A stretch of 64,000 nucleotides of DNA from Bacteroidales bacterium (GTDB lineage Bacteria; Bacteroidota; Bacteroidia; Bacteroidales; Marinilabiliaceae), in contig JAFPZF010000007.1 in assembly GCA_017417385.1 (NCBI GenBank), forward strand, positions 1 through 64,000. Direction: 5' to 3'. A program made the position numbers and the translations under genes. Numbering within the stretch: position 1 is the stretch's first letter; each line of letters begins with the position of its first letter. Below the pieces are notes generated by a model. That model did no database searches. It had not been told where the DNA came from and saw nothing but the letters and a program-made list of their open reading frames with translations. Of this stretch, positions 51,955-62,598 are shown in pieces.

Positions 51955-53904
51955 CTAAAGCATATCCTCGATGACAGCCAATTTCTTGGCGATAAGGTCA
52001 CGGTTCTCGCGAGCCTTCTCGATCTTGGCGCGAACTTCGGCGACGATAGACTCCGAATTCTTGCTCTTAGAGAAGAAGGCGATGTTGTTCTCCTGCGTCT
52101 CGATGTCCTGAGAAGCCTGGCTGAGGAGGCTCTGGAGGTGCTTACGCTCCTTGTTAAGCCTATCCTTATCGGAAGCGAAGGCCTCCATCTTGCTACGGAA
52201 CTTCTCTATCTCGCCACCGACCTTGTCGAGGTTAAGTGCGTCGAAGTGCTTGCTGATCAAGTCGGAGTACTCCTTGTTGATCGTCTGCTTGTTCTGGATA
52301 GGAACGAAGCCGATAGCGTTCCAGCGCTGCATGATAGACTGCATAGCCTTAAGGTACTCGTTCTCGTCCTCAGGGACGACAAAACCCTTAAGCTCGTCTA
52401 TGATAGCCTGCTTCTTAGCGAGGTTCTCTTGCATCTCAGCCTGGTCGCCCTCAAGCTGGTTGTTGCGGTTCTCGAAGAACTTGTCGCAGGCGGTGCGGAA
52501 GCGCTTCCAGAGAGCTTCACCCTGACGATAGCCGACCTGACCGATCTCCTTCCATTGCTTCTGGAGGTTGATAAGGAGGTTGGCAGTCTCCTTCCAGTCG
52601 GTGCTATTCATGACAGCCTCAGCCTTCTCGCAGAGAGCCTCCTTGAGTTTAACATTCTCGTCGAACTTGCTGCTCTGCTCCTTGTAGAAAGCCCTCTTGG
52701 CGTCGAATACGCTGTCGCAGACCTGACGGAAGCGGGCGTAGATCTTCTCGTTGACCTCCTTAGGAGCGAAGCCGAAGGTGCGCCATTGCTTCTGGAGCTC
52801 GATAATCTTCTTAGTAGCGTCCTCGAAAGCCTTAGCAGACTGCGGGTTGCTGTTAGCGACAGCCTCAGCCTCTTCGCAGAGCTTAGTCTTAGCTTCGAGG
52901 TTGATTTTCTCCTTCTCGTGATCTTCTTCAGCCTTCTTGTGGAAGCGCTTGTTGACGATAGAAGTAGCAGCCTTGAAGCGCTCCCAGATAGCGTCTCGGT
53001 CGGCATGAGGGACCTGGCCGATAGCCTTCCAATTGGCGTGGAGTCTCTGCATCTGGAAGAAGGCTTGGGAGATATTGTCGAGAGTCCCGAGTTTCTCAGC
53101 CTCTTCGCAGAGTTTAGTCTTCTCCTCGAGGTTGTGCTTCTCGTCGTACTTGCGCAAGTCGCGCTCCTTGTTGAGGTTCTCGAAGAACTTGTCGCTAAGG
53201 CGGCGGAACTCGTTGTTCATCTCCTTCTTTTCAGATGGGACGGAGCCGATTTCCTTCCAAGCGGCGTTGATATTCTTGACAGTTGTGAGGAGAGAAGAAG
53301 GGTTGTCGGTCGTATTCTCGACGATAGCCTTAAGGTCGTCGATAAGTTTCTGCTTCTTCTCAGCGTTCTCTTCCTGAATTTTCAGTTGAGCCTCGCGTTC
53401 AGCCTTGAGAGCGGCCTCGAAGTTCTTGTAGAGTTCCTGGAAGAGGTTGTTAGCGTCGGAAGGCTTGACGTCGACATCCTTTTCAGTAATTTCCTCCTCT
53501 GGGTTCTCGTTCTGGAGTTTAAGGTTTTCTAGGGCCTGTTTCTTAAGTTCGTCGAAACGGCGAGAGAACTCGTTGCGAAGGTCACGGACGGTGTTCATGA
53601 CCTTGCGAGCGGACTGCGACTTGGTCAGTTCCTTCATGTATGCGACGAGGTCGTCTTCGGACTTGTCCTTCAATTGCTCAGCGGAGAGCAGTTCAACGTC
53701 GGGCTCGTCGGATGCGGAGTCTTCAGTAGCCTTATCAGGCTGTGCCGCTGGCTCCTGAGTGTTGTCGGTTTGATCGGCAGGCTGAGTCTGCTGGTCAGAA
53801 GAAGCCGTAGTTGTAATCTCCTCGGCCTGCTGGGCAGTCTGGTTGTCGACAGGCTGGTTGGTTGTCTGCTGCTCTTGCAGCTGATCGCTCGTGTTCTCTT
53901 CCAT
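51955..53904 (-). CDS. DUF349 repeat protein
   Basis: 649 residues from the ATG at 53904 (MEENTSDQLQEQQ); a longer frame reaching 54039 has 45 residues unlike the family and would overlap the promoter. Residues 1-85 are a disordered Gln/Thr/Asp-rich tail. Then five DUF349 units can be counted, each with W-[KRN]-x-[IF]-G: AAWKEIGSVP, ANWKAIGQVP, KQWRTFGFAP, KQWKEIGQVG and QRWNAIGFVP. A coiled coil closes the protein. DUF349 proteins are cytoplasmic and conserved in Bacteroidetes; function unknown. Confidence 0.9.
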   Translation of the reverse strand: MEENTSDQLQEQQTTNQPVDNQTAQQAEEITTTASSDQQTQPADQTDNTQEPAAQPDKATEDSASDEPDVELLSAEQLKDKSEDDLVAYMKELTKSQSARKVMNTVRDLRNEFSRRFDELKKQALENLKLQNENPEEEITEKDVDVKPSDANNLFQELYKNFEAALKAEREAQLKIQEENAEKKQKLIDDLKAIVENTTDNPSSLLTTVKNINAAWKEIGSVPSEKKEMNNEFRRLSDKFFENLNKERDLRKYDEKHNLEEKTKLCEEAEKLGTLDNISQAFFQMQRLHANWKAIGQVPHADRDAIWERFKAATSIVNKRFHKKAEEDHEKEKINLEAKTKLCEEAEAVANSNPQSAKAFEDATKKIIELQKQWRTFGFAPKEVNEKIYARFRQVCDSVFDAKRAFYKEQSSKFDENVKLKEALCEKAEAVMNSTDWKETANLLINLQKQWKEIGQVGYRQGEALWKRFRTACDKFFENRNNQLEGDQAEMQENLAKKQAIIDELKGFVVPEDENEYLKAMQSIMQRWNAIGFVPIQNKQTINKEYSDLISKHFDALNLDKVGGEIEKFRSKMEAFASDKDRLNKERKHLQSLLSQASQDIETQENNIAFFSKSKNSESIVAEVRAKIEKARENRDLIAKKLAVIEDML

Positions 53905-54036
53905 AATCTCTAAGTTGTCGAGAGGTAAGCATAAAAGCTTGGTACACATAATGATGTACCTTGCTCGGTGAGTTAAATAAGTAGTGTTGTACGGTAATGA
54001 GAGGTTAGAATATTCACTCATAAGTACAAGACGTAG

Positions 54037-54044
54037 CAAAGTTA
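54037..54044 (-). promoter_or_regulatory. -7 box of the DUF349 gene
   Basis: Minus strand TAACTTTG. The transcript would start near 54030, leaving a leader of about 126 nt before the ATG at 53904, longer than usual for this window. Confidence 0.5.
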
Positions 54045-54160
54045 TTCATTTTAATTGTTAAAGTATGGATGAAGAGGTATATTTTTTCGAAGCGGAGAGA
54101 TAAAATTAGTTCGTTAAAGAGGTTTTTGAAAGTCGGCATGCGTAGAGGCCAGGTGTGGTG

Positions 54161-54208
54161 AAGAGGGGGCAGGTCTATACCAAGTCTAACCCAAGTCTAA
54201 CCAAGAGG
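54161..54208 (+). repeat. Dispersed intergenic repeat, copy D
   Basis: AAGAGGGGGCAGGTCTATAC, then CAAGTCTAACC twice in tandem. It lacks the AATTAGC array. The gap 54045-54414 shows nothing else recognisable. Confidence 0.5.
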
Positions 54209-54414
54209 CGCCCGAATAGAGGTGTCGCGGAGGACAAGAGGGCAGGGAGAGACAGAGAGTAACGCATTGGTAAGGGCATAAGTTATGGGAAAGGAGATAA
54301 AAGAGATGACGTAGAGAGTAGAACATATCGAAAGAAAAGAAAAGATAAATGGGGGTAAAGAGTTGTATGGAAAGACGAAAAATAGTAAATTAGAGGCATG
54401 AAATGGCTTATTGA

Positions 54415-57400
54415 ATGCTGAAAGAGAAGATAAAAGCCGATGATAGGCTTCGTTTATTGGTACGGATGGCGACTGTCTTCGTACTGGTAATGCTGTCATG
54501 TGTGGTATCTCGCGGAGCGGATGTATATCCGCTGCGCCACATTTCCGTGTCGGACGGACTAAGTGACCGTCATATCGTGAGCGTATTCAGGGATCATGTA
54601 GGTTTTTTGTGGATAGGGACGCCGGTAGGGCTCGACAGGTATGACGGATACAGAGCGATATCGTTTTCGTCTGACACGGCGTTGGCGATAGGGGCCGTCG
54701 ACGAGTTCAAGGCGCACGTGATAGAGTATGGTCCAGACACATTGATATCGAAGATACAAGAAGTATTCATTGTAGCAGACAAGCGGACAGGACAGTGGGA
54801 TTTTGGTCAGAAGTATTTCAATAGTTTAGGGGTGACGGATACCGTGCGGCTTGTGGCCGTCGATGACGAGGGGAACTTGTGGATGGCGACTCGGAACAGG
54901 TGTTTTGTATATGAGAGAGGTCATCACACTATAGAGGTCTTGCTGCCTAAGGACAATGGTCGTGTTTCACAGATTTGCCGTACAGATGGTGGCGTACTCG
55001 TGCTGATGGAGCGGCGGAGAGTAGTTCGCTGCTCGTCGCCGTACAAAGGTCGGATAAACACGCCGGTAGCATATTCGTCTCCGTTGAAGAACGGAGCGAA
55101 AAAGATATTTAGTGACAGTGACGGAGACTTGTGGGCGATAACAAGTTATGGAGACAGTCTCTGGTATTGTCCGCAGACGAGCAAGAAGTGGAAGTTGTTT
55201 GACGCTAAAGCAATGTTGGGCGAGGAGAACGCGCGTCTGCGGTTGACGGACATAACACAGGACAACGACAGGAACATGTGGGTCTCGTCGGCGCTGCATG
55301 GGATATTCATATTGGAGATATCGGACGGCAAGTCACACAACCTGCGAGCGGACGATTCGGACCCGCTAGGATTGCGGAGTAACAAAGTAGAGTGTTTGTA
55401 TGCGGACAATGACGGATCTATATGGATAGGGTATCATGATGACGGACTTGGGCTGTATAACAAGTCGGCGTTCAAGTTCAACGTAGTCACGGACTTGCAT
55501 CGCAAGAAGGTGGCGTCCAACGGAGCGATGACGATAGCACTTGACAGGGATAAGCACATTTGGATGGCGAGTGAGACTGGGACGGAGATAGAGTTGTATG
55601 ACGAGAAGACTGGTCAGGTAGATGGAAGGATAGACATCTGGGACATGCGTCCGGAGCGTTACAAGCAGGGGTATCGTCAGGGGTACAAGGATGACATATC
55701 TATAGTCTCCATGGTATGTGCGTCGGATGGGGTCATGTGGGTTGCGCAATCGGACGGATGTATCACGATAGTAGATCCGGACAGGAAGAATTCGACGACG
55801 ATCAAAGAGGATGTCGAGTGGCAGCATGGAGTGCGTCCGTTGGCACAAGACGTGAGTGGTCCGATATGGATAGTTGCGGGGGACGAAGTCTTGATGAGAG
55901 ATCACTTGACGGGTCAGTTGATATCGAGTTTCAAGTTGCCGGACGACAATGTACTCTCGATAGAGTCGATGCGTGAAGGGGGGCAGATCGTGACGTCACC
56001 GCGAGGTGCATGGCATTTAGACTTCAGCAACGGGTCGTTGCGGACCACGAAGATGAGGGGAGACCGCAATAACCTCCAGAAGTTCATCAGCTGTGTGAAG
56101 GAAGACGACAGGGGTCTGCTGTGGTTTGGGTCGAGAGATGGAATAGACATAGAGAAGCGAGTCGGGAAGGAATTGCTGCAGTCGGTCGACCACATCAACC
56201 TTGACGGCATGGTCACGTCGATGGCCAATGATGGTCAGGACGACATGATAGTCACGACGAGTCATGGAGTATTCCACGTAGTCGTCAGGGTATCGGACGA
56301 GGGTGACTTAGACTTCCAGCTGAGGCGATTCACGGAGGCAGATGGTTTGCTAACAGGGGAGTTTGGCATAGGAGCGGCGTTACGGTCGATAGACGGGACG
56401 GTAGTTCTCGGCAACACCCATGGGCTGAACAGGTTTCTCCCGCACAGCATAAGGTACAAGTTCAAGATGCCGAAGGTAGTGTTCTGTGCGGTAGACGAGA
56501 ACGGACTTGGGCACTTTGACATGGCAGACGACATGTTTCCTTACACGAAAGAGGTCAGGATACCATATAGTCATAACTCGATGATGGTAAAGTTCTCGGC
56601 ACTCGAGTATGTCTCGCTGTCGAGGGTGAACTATCATTATCAGATAATAGGGAAGACGCCAGTCGTCCATCTTGGAACACGCCCGTATCTACACTTGTCG
56701 TGTCTAAGTCCAGGGACATACACGTTGAGAGTATGGGTAAGTGTCGGAGACGGAGCGATCAGCGGAGTACACTCGGACCTCATCATCAAGATATTGCCGC
56801 CGATATGGCAGAAGAAAGTATTCGTCTTTGCGATGTGCCTTCTTGCATTGCTAGTACTTCTGTTCGTCATGATACAGGTAGCGAAGATCAGGAAGAAGCA
56901 GATCAGGCGGCTCGAGATACGAATGGACTGCGAGCATGCCATACGGGCAAGTTTCGGGAATGTGATAGCCCGCCAGGCATCGTCGACGAAGGGAGACATG
57001 AAGATGATAGAGAACCTATTTGGCAAGCAGAAGAAGGAGAACACGGCGAACATAGACATAGTAGATTACGTAAGGTCAGTCTGCGTATTATTTGAGAACA
57101 AGACGATAAACAACGTGACAATCTCGTATAGGCCGGACGAGTCGAAGCTGATAGCAGGAGTGAAGCTATCGGAGCTGGCAGACGTATTGATAGCTGCGTT
57201 GCTACATGCGTACTCGACAGTCGGAGAGAACGGCGAGGTGGAGGTGACGCTCGGGTATTCAGAGGAGGAGTGGAACGTAGTCGTCATAAGGGTCATCAGC
57301 AAGTCGATGGAGAAGGGGAAGGAGCCGTCGAAGATAGGCGTCGGTGTAGCAACAGAGGCGGCGGAGCAAGCGGGGATGAAAATAAGGTTTGACACGAGCA

Positions 57401-57462
57401 AGAAGGGGGACAGCGTTGTCACGATCGAGATGCATGTAGACCTCGTTAAGGACGTAGTATAA
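54415..57462 (+). CDS. Two-component-type propeller sensor with degenerate kinase end
   Basis: 1015 residues. A signal/anchor (ATVFVLVMLSCVVSRG) leads to repeated seven-bladed propeller motifs (ISVSDGLSDRHIVSVFRDHV cut to DGLSDRHIVSVFRD, FLWIGTPVGLDRYDG, LWMATRNRCFVY, MWVSSALHGIF, IWIGYHDDGLGLYN) over about 40-700. A Y_Y_Y domain follows (about 735-795), then a membrane helix at about 803-824 (VFVFAMCLLALLVLLFVMIQVA). In hybrid two-component systems a kinase, receiver and AraC domain would follow. Here only about 190 residues remain, with no SHE[LI]RTPL box, no N in the N-box position (ELADVLIAALLHAYS) and no DxGxG box. It may be a non-catalytic sensor. It precedes a lipoprotein and a PL11 lyase gene, which suggests that it senses pectin fragments. 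Confidence 0.85.
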   Translation: MLKEKIKADDRLRLLVRMATVFVLVMLSCVVSRGADVYPLRHISVSDGLSDRHIVSVFRDHVGFLWIGTPVGLDRYDGYRAISFSSDTALAIGAVDEFKAHVIEYGPDTLISKIQEVFIVADKRTGQWDFGQKYFNSLGVTDTVRLVAVDDEGNLWMATRNRCFVYERGHHTIEVLLPKDNGRVSQICRTDGGVLVLMERRRVVRCSSPYKGRINTPVAYSSPLKNGAKKIFSDSDGDLWAITSYGDSLWYCPQTSKKWKLFDAKAMLGEENARLRLTDITQDNDRNMWVSSALHGIFILEISDGKSHNLRADDSDPLGLRSNKVECLYADNDGSIWIGYHDDGLGLYNKSAFKFNVVTDLHRKKVASNGAMTIALDRDKHIWMASETGTEIELYDEKTGQVDGRIDIWDMRPERYKQGYRQGYKDDISIVSMVCASDGVMWVAQSDGCITIVDPDRKNSTTIKEDVEWQHGVRPLAQDVSGPIWIVAGDEVLMRDHLTGQLISSFKLPDDNVLSIESMREGGQIVTSPRGAWHLDFSNGSLRTTKMRGDRNNLQKFISCVKEDDRGLLWFGSRDGIDIEKRVGKELLQSVDHINLDGMVTSMANDGQDDMIVTTSHGVFHVVVRVSDEGDLDFQLRRFTEADGLLTGEFGIGAALRSIDGTVVLGNTHGLNRFLPHSIRYKFKMPKVVFCAVDENGLGHFDMADDMFPYTKEVRIPYSHNSMMVKFSALEYVSLSRVNYHYQIIGKTPVVHLGTRPYLHLSCLSPGTYTLRVWVSVGDGAISGVHSDLIIKILPPIWQKKVFVFAMCLLALLVLLFVMIQVAKIRKKQIRRLEIRMDCEHAIRASFGNVIARQASSTKGDMKMIENLFGKQKKENTANIDIVDYVRSVCVLFENKTINNVTISYRPDESKLIAGVKLSELADVLIAALLHAYSTVGENGEVEVTLGYSEEEWNVVVIRVISKSMEKGKEPSKIGVGVATEAAEQAGMKIRFDTSKKGDSVVTIEMHVDLVKDVV

Positions 57463-57516
57463 AGGAGTAAGAGTTACAGAGGTAAAACATAAGAGGAAGA
57501 GTAAGGAGAGAAAGCC

Positions 57517-59322
57517 TTGAGAAGAGGAGAGAAAATAGGGTATATAGTCGTGTTGATAGCAAGTCTGACGAGCTTGATAGGCGGATGCGGATACAAAGGA
57601 GAGCCGATGCCGGAGTTCAAGCCAGGACAGGCGAAGGACACAGTGTATAACGACCTCACATATACAGCGGTGACTGGCAACGTCTCGTCGGTCAGTGGTG
57701 TGGCGGTCACGCTCAACGGATTTGCGAACACGAACGACGAGATAGCGAATGCATTCAGTGAGCAGGGGTTCCTGATATCGAGGTACGAAGAGAACATGTC
57801 ACTGAAGATGTCGGAGGATTCGGCGATGAACAGTCGGCATGCCGTAATAAGGATAAGAGTCGAGCAGGAGAACGTCGACCCAGAGAGCCACTTGATGCAG
57901 ACGCGATACTATGGGCTCATCCCGAGCACAAAGTTCTATTACAGGGCGTATGTAGTCAAGAAGGATGGTACAGAGATACACGGAGTCGTGAAGACGTTCA
58001 CCACGATAGAGATGGGGATAAGCATCAGTCCGAATCCAGACGAGATAAGCCTGATGGACGCATACATCTCGGCAGTCCCGATAGGGTATGGGCCAAACGA
58101 TTACGGTCGGACGTCGAGAATACACTTTCTCTGTCAGGACACGCCAATAGACAGCACAGGGTACACGCCGACGTACAGCAGGTATCAGGAGGCGGAGACA
58201 GGAGCGGCAGAAGGGCGATACTATAGTCGGTTTCATGACCTCATCCCGGGAGGGCAGTATTATGCGAAGGCTTATATAGAAGTCGAGTCGCCATTCTTCG
58301 TGTATGAGGAAGACAACGTCGTAAACCCGTTGACAGGTCAGTACACATACGGGACGGAGGCGATAGACGTAAGCAGAAAGCGATACAAGACGGCGGAGAT
58401 GCAGATAAAAGCGACAGAGCTGACAGGAGTCGGAGTCTTCACGTCGGAGGAGTATGAGCAGAGCTATGACGTCATAGACATCAAAGACAACTACTTCGTC
58501 ATGCCGAGCGACACGATCACGATAGCTGAGTATGGAGTAGCGCTAGTCACGACAGACCCGAGTGACTCGACAAAGTATCTGTATGAATATCATGAGGCGG
58601 ATGATGTAGCGCTGAGGACAGGGAACCGGTATGACGTCAGGATAGTCGGGCTAGAGCTGAAGCATGACTACCGATACGTAGCGTACTTAGTCGTCAGGGG
58701 ACTGTATTTCTACTCAGTCGATATCAAAGAGTTCTCGACGAAAGACTATACGCCCAAAGAGATAGACATGGGAGGCAAGCTGATATGGGCAGACAGGAAT
58801 ATCGGGGCGTGGGCGCCGGAAGTATATGGAGAATACTACGCATGGGGAGAAGTCGAGCCGAAGAGGAATTACAACGAAGGGAATTTCGAGGGCACGCCAC
58901 TCGAGTATACAGGGAGCATAGCAGGGGCAGAATATGACGTCGCGACAGTCAAGTGGGGTAACGGATGGAGGATGCCGACGCGGGAGGAGATAAAGGAGCT
59001 GTGCGACGAGTGCGAGTGGAGCTATACGAGGCTTGAGGGAGTCCCCGGGTTCAGGGTCGTCTCGCCAAACGACAACGAGCTATTCCTGCCGTTTGGAGGG
59101 AGCATGGTAGATGCGAAGCACGTCGGGTATAAGACAGACGGAAAGTATTGGACAGCAGACCGGTACACAGAGCACAAGTCAGAGACCGACGTCGGGTATG
59201 CGAACTATCTGTACTTCCTGGAAGGCAGTCACATACCGCCGGAGCATGCGAACGAAGACTATCCATTTCTACATGGAAAGGCGTCAGTCGGGATGCTAAT
59301 CAGACCAGTAAAGAGCAAATAA
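57517..59322 (+). CDS. Lipoprotein with FISUMP-like C-terminal domain
   Basis: 601 residues from a TTG start, chosen because the signal (RRGEKIGYIVVLIASLTS, then LIGGC) needs it. The mature part has two or three beta-rich modules like fibronectin type III (YGLIPSTKFYYRAYVVKKDG, FHDLIPGGQYYAKAYIEV, LELKHDYRYVAYLVVRG). The C-terminal ~190 residues resemble the FISUMP domain (GGKLIWADRNIGAWAPE, YAWGE, WGNGWRMPTREEIKEL, FLPFGG, YWTADRY). Such proteins are displayed at the surface; binding to plant glycan is a guess. Gap to the sensor gene is 54 nt, to PL11 19 nt. Confidence 0.75.
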   Translation: MRRGEKIGYIVVLIASLTSLIGGCGYKGEPMPEFKPGQAKDTVYNDLTYTAVTGNVSSVSGVAVTLNGFANTNDEIANAFSEQGFLISRYEENMSLKMSEDSAMNSRHAVIRIRVEQENVDPESHLMQTRYYGLIPSTKFYYRAYVVKKDGTEIHGVVKTFTTIEMGISISPNPDEISLMDAYISAVPIGYGPNDYGRTSRIHFLCQDTPIDSTGYTPTYSRYQEAETGAAEGRYYSRFHDLIPGGQYYAKAYIEVESPFFVYEEDNVVNPLTGQYTYGTEAIDVSRKRYKTAEMQIKATELTGVGVFTSEEYEQSYDVIDIKDNYFVMPSDTITIAEYGVALVTTDPSDSTKYLYEYHEADDVALRTGNRYDVRIVGLELKHDYRYVAYLVVRGLYFYSVDIKEFSTKDYTPKEIDMGGKLIWADRNIGAWAPEVYGEYYAWGEVEPKRNYNEGNFEGTPLEYTGSIAGAEYDVATVKWGNGWRMPTREEIKELCDECEWSYTRLEGVPGFRVVSPNDNELFLPFGGSMVDAKHVGYKTDGKYWTADRYTEHKSETDVGYANYLYFLEGSHIPPEHANEDYPFLHGKASVGMLIRPVKSK

Positions 59323-59341
59323 CAACAAAAGGCAACATAGA

Positions 59342-61411
59342 ATGAAGCGGATAATAACAATAGTATTAGCATTGGTGGGAATAGTCAGTGCGAGAGGACA
59401 GGGCGAAGAGCGGCTGAACCGAGGAGTAGTCGGAGTGGAGACCAAGTACGGAGTGTTCCTATCGTGGCGTCTCTTGAAGACAGACAGCGAGAAGACAGCG
59501 TTTGACGTGTACAGGGACGGGTATAAACTAAACGAGAAGCCCCTGACGAACGTCACCTGCTACACAGACCCGGCGGGCAGCTATGCCAACAAGTATGAGA
59601 TACGCACCATAGACGGAGCTAGCGGTAAGGAGACACGAGACGCAGCCGGAAACGTCTGGAAGGGTGCACTCTGGATACACCTCGACAAGCCCAAAGGCGG
59701 ACAGGGCAAAGACGGGAGGAAATACTTCTACGGACAGAACGACTGCACAGTGGCAGACGTTGATGGAGACGGAGAGTATGAGATAATAGTGAAGTGGGAG
59801 CCATCCAACGCGCATGACAACTCGCACAACGGAGAGACAGCGCCAGTACTGTTCGACTGCTACAAGATGAACGGACAGAAGCTATGGAGGATAGACCTCG
59901 GGCAGAACATACGCGCCGGGGCGCACTACACACAGTTCCTCGCATACGACCTTGACGGAGACGGCAAGGCAGAGTTCGGATGTAAGACAGCGCCAGGCTC
60001 GAAGGACGGAAAGGGCAAGTATGTCAGCGAGGCTGGGGACAACAAGAAAGTCAAGAAAGTCGACAACAGTGCACGATTTGCGAACGATAACGGCCACATA
60101 ATGAAGGGCGAGGAGTTCTTCACAATCTTCAGGGGAGAGACAGGCGAGGCGATACACACAGTATTCTACGAGCCGGGTCGAGACATCAGGACCGCAGACA
60201 AAGACGGATGGGGTGACAATCATGCGAACAGGTCGGAAAGATACCTGGCGACCGTCGCCTACCTGCCGAACAAGAAAGGCAAGGCTACGCCAAGTTTCGT
60301 CATGTGCAGAGGGTATTACACACACGCATTCCTGACGGCATGGCAGTTTGACGGGAAGAAGCTGAAGAAAGTATGGATGTATGAGACGCCATCTGCGAAC
60401 CCGAAGGAGTCGATATATGGAGCTGGGGCACACAGCGTCATGGCGAGTGACGTCGATGGGGACGGATATGACGAGATAATGTATGGGGCTGCGGCAGTCG
60501 ACCACGACGGGAAGATGCTGTATAATACAGGATGGGGACATGGAGATGCGCTGCACGTCGGTGACATGGACCCAGACAGGCCGGGGCTTGAGGTATGGAT
60601 GCCACACGAGTCGGCGCATCATGCAGGGAAGACGCTTGACGGAGAGCGGATAGACTATGGAGTAGAGCTACACGACGCAAAGACAGGAGAAATAATATGG
60701 TGCAAGCCGTCGGCGTTCGACAATGGGCGAGGCCTTGCAGCAGATATAGACTCAACATACAGAGGATATGAGATGTGGAGCCTCGAGAGCAAGAACGTGT
60801 ATAACGTCAGTGGGAAAGTAATAAACGAAGGTGTAGGGGAGCTACCGCCAGTAAACTTCAGAGTATATTGGGATGGAGACCTCCAGGACGAGCTGTTTGA
60901 CGGCGGGGCGCTCAACTTCAACTTCGGGAACAGATTTCGCGGTCCATTCAGACAAGGTGCTGGAGCTGGAGCAGACAGCACAAATCAGCGTTTCAACTTC
61001 GACGTCAACATGCTGAAGAGAGGTCCGAGTGCACATGCGGACAGCATACAGCCGAGGGACCCGAACGACATGGCCTCTGTCGAGAAGAAGCCGGGCATGA
61101 GCTACGTCTACAAGTGGGATAGCTCAGAGAAGAAGGCGAAAGTCCTGACAGAGTTGAAGGGGATGACAGCCAACGGGACGAAGAGGACGCCTAACTTCCT
61201 CGGAGACATAATAGGCGACTGGAGAGAAGAAATAGTATTGTGGGAGGGGGATGACCTCGTCATCTACACGACGACAATCCCCACGCAGTATAGGGTAGTG
61301 ACATTGACGCAGGACAGGCAGTACAGGATGAATCTATCATCGCAGAATGCTGCATACAATCAGCCGCCACATATCAGTTACTACCTGCCATCGTTGTTTG
61401 GAAAAAAATAG
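59342..61411 (+). CDS. Rhamnogalacturonan lyase, polysaccharide lyase family 11
   Basis: 689 residues with a signal peptide ([16 protein letters not shown]). N-terminal Ig-like domain: [18 protein letters not shown] and FDVYRDG. An eight-bladed propeller with calcium-type loops follows: [53 protein letters not shown], and the family-typical [20 protein letters not shown]. It cleaves the rhamnosyl-galacturonosyl backbone of RG-I by beta-elimination; endo or exo action cannot be told. The purT gene begins 5 nt after its stop, an unusual pairing. Confidence 0.93.
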   Translation: MKRIITIVLALVGIVSARGQGEERLNRGVVGVETKYGVFLSWRLLKTDSEKTAFDVYRDGYKLNEKPLTNVTCYTDPAGSYANKYEIRTIDGASGKETRDAAGNVWKGALWIHLDKPKGGQGKDGRKYFYGQNDCTVADVDGDGEYEIIVKWEPSNAHDNSHNGETAPVLFDCYKMNGQKLWRIDLGQNIRAGAHYTQFLAYDLDGDGKAEFGCKTAPGSKDGKGKYVSEAGDNKKVKKVDNSARFANDNGHIMKGEEFFTIFRGETGEAIHTVFYEPGRDIRTADKDGWGDNHANRSERYLATVAYLPNKKGKATPSFVMCRGYYTHAFLTAWQFDGKKLKKVWMYETPSANPKESIYGAGAHSVMASDVDGDGYDEIMYGAAAVDHDGKMLYNTGWGHGDALHVGDMDPDRPGLEVWMPHESAHHAGKTLDGERIDYGVELHDAKTGEIIWCKPSAFDNGRGLAADIDSTYRGYEMWSLESKNVYNVSGKVINEGVGELPPVNFRVYWDGDLQDELFDGGALNFNFGNRFRGPFRQGAGAGADSTNQRFNFDVNMLKRGPSAHADSIQPRDPNDMASVEKKPGMSYVYKWDSSEKKAKVLTELKGMTANGTKRTPNFLGDIIGDWREEIVLWEGDDLVIYTTTIPTQYRVVTLTQDRQYRMNLSSQNAAYNQPPHISYYLPSLFGKK

Positions 61412-61416
61412 AAAAG

Positions 61417-62595
61417 ATGAAAAAGATATTGTTATTAGGCTCGGGAGAGCTCGGGAAAGAATTCGTCATATCCGTCAAGAGGATGGGCGGATACGTAGTG
61501 GCCGTTGACACATACGACAATGCGCCGGCGATGCAGGTTGCAGACGAGAGGGTAGTCCTCGGGAGCATGCTTGACGGCGAGGCACTCGACAAAGTCGTCG
61601 CGCAAGTCAAGCCAGACATAATAGTGCCAGAGATAGAGGCCATCAGGACCGAGCGGTTGTATGACTACGAGAAGAGCGGCATACAGGTAGTCCCGACAGC
61701 GAAGGCCGTCAACTACACCATGAACAGGCGAGCCATCAGAGACCTAGCGGCGAAGCAGCTCGGGCTATTGACGGCACCGTACACGTATGCGAGCAGCCTC
61801 GAGAAGCTGAAGGCGGCGGTAGGCAAGATAGGCATGCCGTGCGTCATCAAGCCACTGATGTCGTCGTCTGGCAAGGGACAGAGCGTAGTGAAGACAGAGG
61901 GGGACATAGAGAAGGCGTGGGACGCAGCGAAGGGAGGACGAGGCGACTCGACAGAGGTGATAGTCGAGGGCTTCATAGACTTCGACTATGAGATAACGCT
62001 GCTGACCGTCAAGCAGGCAGAGGGAGAGACATTGTTCTGCCCGCCGATCAGCCACAGGCAGGTAAAAGGCGACTATCATGAGAGCTGGCAGCCGGCGAAG
62101 ATGGACAGCAAACTGATAGACCAGGCGAGAGAGATGGCGAAGAAAGTCACCGACGAGCTTGGAGGAGCGGGAATCTTCGGAGTCGAGTTCTTCGTCAGCA
62201 AGGACAAAGTAATCTTCTCGGAGCTGTCACCACGTCCGCATGATACAGGCATGGTCACCCTCGGACACACGCAGACCTATTCAGAGTTCGAGTTGCATGC
62301 GAGAGCAGTCCTCCACCTACCGATCCCGAAGGTAGAGCTGCTGAGGGCAGGAGCGTCGGCAGTAGTATTGGCGCCTACAGACAGGACAATAGAGAAGCCG
62401 GACTACACGGGAGTCTGCGAGGCCTTGAAAGAGGGGAACACAGACGTCAGGATATTCGGTAAGCCGAGGGCTACACCAGGGCGAAGGATGGGCGTCCTAC
62501 TCCACTGGGCGGACAGCAAGGATGCCGACGTCGACAAGCTGAAAGACGAGGCAAGAAGAATAGCGGACAAGATAAGCGTAGTGGAGGGAAAGTAG
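61417..62595 (+). CDS. purT: Formate-dependent phosphoribosylglycinamide formyltransferase
   Basis: ATP-grasp enzyme making formyl-GAR from GAR, formate and ATP, the folate-free route of purine step 3. 392 residues. Marks: [80 protein letters not shown] and [15 protein letters not shown]. It is embedded between PL11 and aroE with gaps of 5 and 3 nt, so all are likely on one message. Confidence 0.96.
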   Translation: MKKILLLGSGELGKEFVISVKRMGGYVVAVDTYDNAPAMQVADERVVLGSMLDGEALDKVVAQVKPDIIVPEIEAIRTERLYDYEKSGIQVVPTAKAVNYTMNRRAIRDLAAKQLGLLTAPYTYASSLEKLKAAVGKIGMPCVIKPLMSSSGKGQSVVKTEGDIEKAWDAAKGGRGDSTEVIVEGFIDFDYEITLLTVKQAEGETLFCPPISHRQVKGDYHESWQPAKMDSKLIDQAREMAKKVTDELGGAGIFGVEFFVSKDKVIFSELSPRPHDTGMVTLGHTQTYSEFELHARAVLHLPIPKVELLRAGASAVVLAPTDRTIEKPDYTGVCEALKEGNTDVRIFGKPRATPGRRMGVLLHWADSKDADVDKLKDEARRIADKISVVEGK

Positions 62596-62598
62596 GGC

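Noticed and set aside
52138-53532. 464-codon frame on + opposite the DUF349 gene
   Set aside because: Leu/Val/Glu low-complexity mirror of the repeat protein; no start context or promoter.
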